5,770 bases of DNA, from contig JAGVEK010000116.1 of the NCBI GenBank assembly GCA_020058315.1, positions 1 to 5,770 of the forward strand, read 5' to 3'. Each line of letters begins with the position of its first letter. Within the stretch, counting starts at the first letter, position 1. The notes under the pieces are model-generated. The model ran no database searches and was not told the origin of the DNA. It saw nothing but the letters and a program-made list of their open reading frames with translations. The DNA is from Candidatus Zixiibacteriota bacterium. GTDB lineage: Bacteria; Zixibacteria; MSB-5A5; WJJR01. Positions 3,687-5,770 of this stretch are shown in pieces. The position numbers were made by a program, and so were the translations under genes.

Positions 3687-4325
3687 ATGGCAACCAGGCC
3701 GCCCGCGTTCATTCCATCTGCGTCACACGACATCAGTCGGCCCTACTTCACGCAGAAGGTAAGACTTCATTCTCTTCATGCTCAGCAGGTGTTTGATCGG
3801 GGGTTCGAGCTTTGCGCAAATGCAATCTTTTCTCTGTCAGTCGTGTTGCGTGTCATCGGCACTGACGAGCAGGCGCGCGAGGTAGAGACGATTGTTGATG
3901 AACGCCTGGACAAAATGTTCGAAGACATGCATTCCGAGGTGACCCGGCTTGAAAAGCTGGCCGATGCAAACGGTATCGAATTTGCCGGCGTCACCTACTC
4001 GAACCCAAAGGAGCTTGAGGCCAGAATCACCTCTCCTCGCGCAGTCCGCTACATCGGACTCATCCGCGAGTTTGATGGATTGGTTGGAAAATTCGACACC
4101 CTTTGGTTATCGGGTTCGATCCCGGACGGCAACTATTCCAGCAGCCTGTATGAATGGAAGCGCCGCCTCTTGCGCATTGCCGGGGGCTTTCGCGGTCTGG
4201 CCAGTCGAGCGAGCATCGCCGCCCGAAAGAACGCTACCCGTGTGGCCGAGACTGACTCGGCAACCGCGGCCATTGCCGTAACCCCAACGGAAACGGAATC
4301 GCCTGTATCCGTTCTCGCGGTATAG
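3687..4325 (+). CDS. PFL_4669/AcaB-like (DUF1845-type) conjugative-element protein
   Basis: ATG 3687 follows AGGAG (3675-3679) at 7 nt; the product is 212 aa. The layout recalls the PFL_4669 family of ICE proteins, which includes AcaB of IncC plasmids: an early LHSLHAQQVFDRG (28-40), similar to the family's TRHAQRLF-type motif; a helical middle; then VTYSNPKELEA (102-112), a FD-containing segment REFDGLVGKFDTLWLSG (127-143), and KRRLLRIAGGFRGL (158-171). This is pattern memory, not a search. Roles in the family include transcriptional control of transfer genes, but most members are uncharacterised. There is no signal peptide; residues 172-212 are Ala/Thr/Glu-rich and probably disordered. It ends at TAG directly abutting, and in frame with, the helicase start. 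If the family call holds, it supports an ICE or plasmid rather than a phage. Confidence 0.5.
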   Translation: MATRPPAFIPSASHDISRPYFTQKVRLHSLHAQQVFDRGFELCANAIFSLSVVLRVIGTDEQAREVETIVDERLDKMFEDMHSEVTRLEKLADANGIEFAGVTYSNPKELEARITSPRAVRYIGLIREFDGLVGKFDTLWLSGSIPDGNYSSSLYEWKRRLLRIAGGFRGLASRASIAARKNATRVAETDSATAAIAVTPTETESPVSVLAV

Positions 4326-5770
4326 GTGGACCTGAATCCGCACCAGGAACGTGCGGTTTCCACGGTCGGTCACTGCACTGTCCTTGCATGTCCGGGCTCC
4401 GGTAAAACCCGCGTACTTTCCGAGCGAGCCATTCGGTTGCTCGCATCGCATGACAAGGGACGCTTGTGCGCCGTCACCTTCACTCGAGACGCTGCCGAGG
4501 AACTCAAGGCACGGATCCTTCCCTCCTGTGGTGCCGATGATGCGCGGCGTCTCGCTGTGGGGACTTTTCACTCCATCGCACTTTCGCAGCTCAAGCGATT
4601 ACCTCGTGGCCAGAAGCCCAGGCGCCTGCTGTCTGATGGAGAAAGGATGGCGGTACTGCGTCGCTGCATCGCCCAGCATCCGATCGAAGCCACATTCGAG
4701 GATGTCGTAAAAAACATCGATAGTGCAAAGGCGAGGATCAGAACGCCAGTCTTTGCAAAACCAGACATCGAGGCGATCTATACCGCCTACCAGGACACCC
4801 TCGCATCCGAGGGCGCGATGGACTTCGCCGACATCGTGCTGTTGGCAGTCCAGAAAATCAGCTCCGGCGAGTTGCTGACCCTGCCCGTCCGCTGGCTGCT
4901 GGTCGATGAAGCTCAGGATATGGATGAAGTGCAGGTGGCATGGGTGAAAGCTCACGGCCTCGCCGGCATCGAGGTCACCCTGGTAGGGGATGATGATCAA
5001 AGTCTCTACGCCTTCCGGCATGCTATGGGGTATGCGGGCCTGATCGAGGTTACCGAGACCCTGGCATCGACCGAGACAACCCTGCCACTGAATTACCGCT
5101 GCGCACCAAACATTCTGGGACATGCCGCAAAGCTGATCGCTCACAACAAGGAGCGAGCGCCGAAGCGCATTGAGGCTTTCAGAACGTCCACCGGCGATAT
5201 CCAGATAGTCAGAGCATCTGACCGTTGGGATGAGGCCGATATTGTGGCGGACCGGATCAGGATGTTCGGCATCGACGGCGAATGGGGAATTCTCGGGCGA
5301 ACCAATAGCCAACTGGATCCAATCGAGATCTGCCTCAGCGGATTGGGTATCCCGTACAAGCGTACCGGAGGCAAGAGGATATGGGACCGGAAACTCGGAA
5401 GCGCCTTTCTAGGTATCCAGCGTAGCGTGCTCGATGGTGGCTGGACAGGCGCTGCAAATGCTCTGGCCTTTGCCGGGGTGGCCCCTGCCTACTTGAATTC
5501 ACGCGAAGTTCAAGGTGACGGTGATTGCATGCAGTACCTCACCAGGATCCTCGAATTGCGTGGCCCCGAAGGCGATCACCACCAGCGAGTGGCGGGATTG
5601 CTGGCCGGCTTCTCGTCATGGACCGAGCAAGCAAGAAAAGGCCGGGTGGAACTGGTGGTGCATGGAGTATCAGCCTGGCTTCTACCTCACTGCAAGAACG
5701 ATCAGCAGGTTGCCATGCTGAATCGACTGGAGTCATCCGTCGCCAAACTGTCCGGATCACTGGGGCAGCG
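4326..5770 (+). CDS. UvrD/Rep-family SF1A DNA helicase (3' end beyond window)
   Basis: This is an ATP-dependent 3'-5' translocase/helicase of the UvrD/Rep/PcrA type; 481 codons are visible and the frame is open to the right edge. Motifs in order: LNPHQERAV (3-11) with the Q-motif Gln7; Walker A CPGSGKTR (22-29) with Lys27; motif Ia VTFTRDAAEELKAR (50-63); Ib GTFHSIA (79-85); Walker B LLVDEAQD (191-198); motif III VGDDDQSLYAFR (220-231); LPLNYRC (253-259) with Arg258; and ILGRTN (322-327). The usual C-terminal motifs V and VI lie outside the window or were not recognised. I use GTG 4326 because the family normally starts at the LNPxQ segment and no ATG lies nearby; no SD precedes it. It immediately follows the upstream TAG in the same frame, so coupling or read-through is likely. 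Its element role, repair or DNA processing during transfer, is inferred. Confidence 0.9.
   Translation, partial: MDLNPHQERAVSTVGHCTVLACPGSGKTRVLSERAIRLLASHDKGRLCAVTFTRDAAEELKARILPSCGADDARRLAVGTFHSIALSQLKRLPRGQKPRRLLSDGERMAVLRRCIAQHPIEATFEDVVKNIDSAKARIRTPVFAKPDIEAIYTAYQDTLASEGAMDFADIVLLAVQKISSGELLTLPVRWLLVDEAQDMDEVQVAWVKAHGLAGIEVTLVGDDDQSLYAFRHAMGYAGLIEVTETLASTETTLPLNYRCAPNILGHAAKLIAHNKERAPKRIEAFRTSTGDIQIVRASDRWDEADIVADRIRMFGIDGEWGILGRTNSQLDPIEICLSGLGIPYKRTGGKRIWDRKLGSAFLGIQRSVLDGGWTGAANALAFAGVAPAYLNSREVQGDGDCMQYLTRILELRGPEGDHHQRVAGLLAGFSSWTEQARKGRVELVVHGVSAWLLPHCKNDQQVAMLNRLESSVAKLSGSLGQ

Noticed and set aside
4599..5312. 237-codon minus-strand open frame opposite the helicase
   Set aside because: The plus strand encodes clear helicase motifs across the same interval, so this is a composition-driven shadow.

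Overview
The window looks like part of a proteobacterial mobile element, either an integrative and conjugative element (ICE), a conjugative plasmid or a lambdoid-type prophage module, in a fairly GC-rich beta- or gammaproteobacterial host. The basis is a phage-type RecE/RecT recombination pair, a protein resembling the ICE-associated PFL_4669/AcaB family, and a UvrD-type helicase, all in short-spaced genes with good Shine-Dalgarno (SD) sequences. No rRNA, tRNA, CRISPR array or insertion sequence was seen.

The left two thirds (1-3396) is one minus-strand gene train. In transcription order it holds: a 119-aa membrane-anchored protein (3396-3037); two tiny paralogous membrane peptides of 26 aa (2948-2868) and 27 aa (2722-2639); a RecE-like PD-(D/E)XK exonuclease (2303-1350); an 82-aa coiled-coil protein starting at GTG one base after the recE stop (1348-1100); and RecT (966 to beyond the left edge). 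RecE would resect double-strand ends and RecT would anneal the resulting single strands.

The right third is divergent and on the plus strand. A PFL_4669/AcaB-like gene (3687-4325) is followed, after a single in-frame TAG and with no spacer, by a UvrD/Rep-family helicase (4326 to beyond the right edge). The divergent intergenic region is about 3465-3686.

The non-coding DNA is unusually structured. Four of the six minus-strand genes (the 119-aa gene, the 26-aa gene, recE and recT) have a related leader of 68-75 nt: AACCC, a GC-rich hairpin, GGG, then a GGTGT-type segment that can pair with the SD right up to the start codon (clear in three, weak in recE). Two of these leaders (recE and the 119-aa gene) also carry a near-identical 31-bp element 109-110 nt upstream of the ATG. 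Between the tiny genes and recE lie several long hairpins, two capped by GNRA tetraloops, whose G-U pairs make sense only on the minus-strand RNA. I read this as a family of cis-regulatory RNA elements coordinating the module; they may be related to the described radC RNA motif, which I cannot test here.

The 119-aa protein carries KYDVPAFIRRG, closely resembling the conserved C-terminal peptide of FtsZ (DIPAFLRK/R). Lambda kil and Rac kilR, which inhibit FtsZ, also lie beside recombination genes, so this protein is a candidate cell-division modulator.
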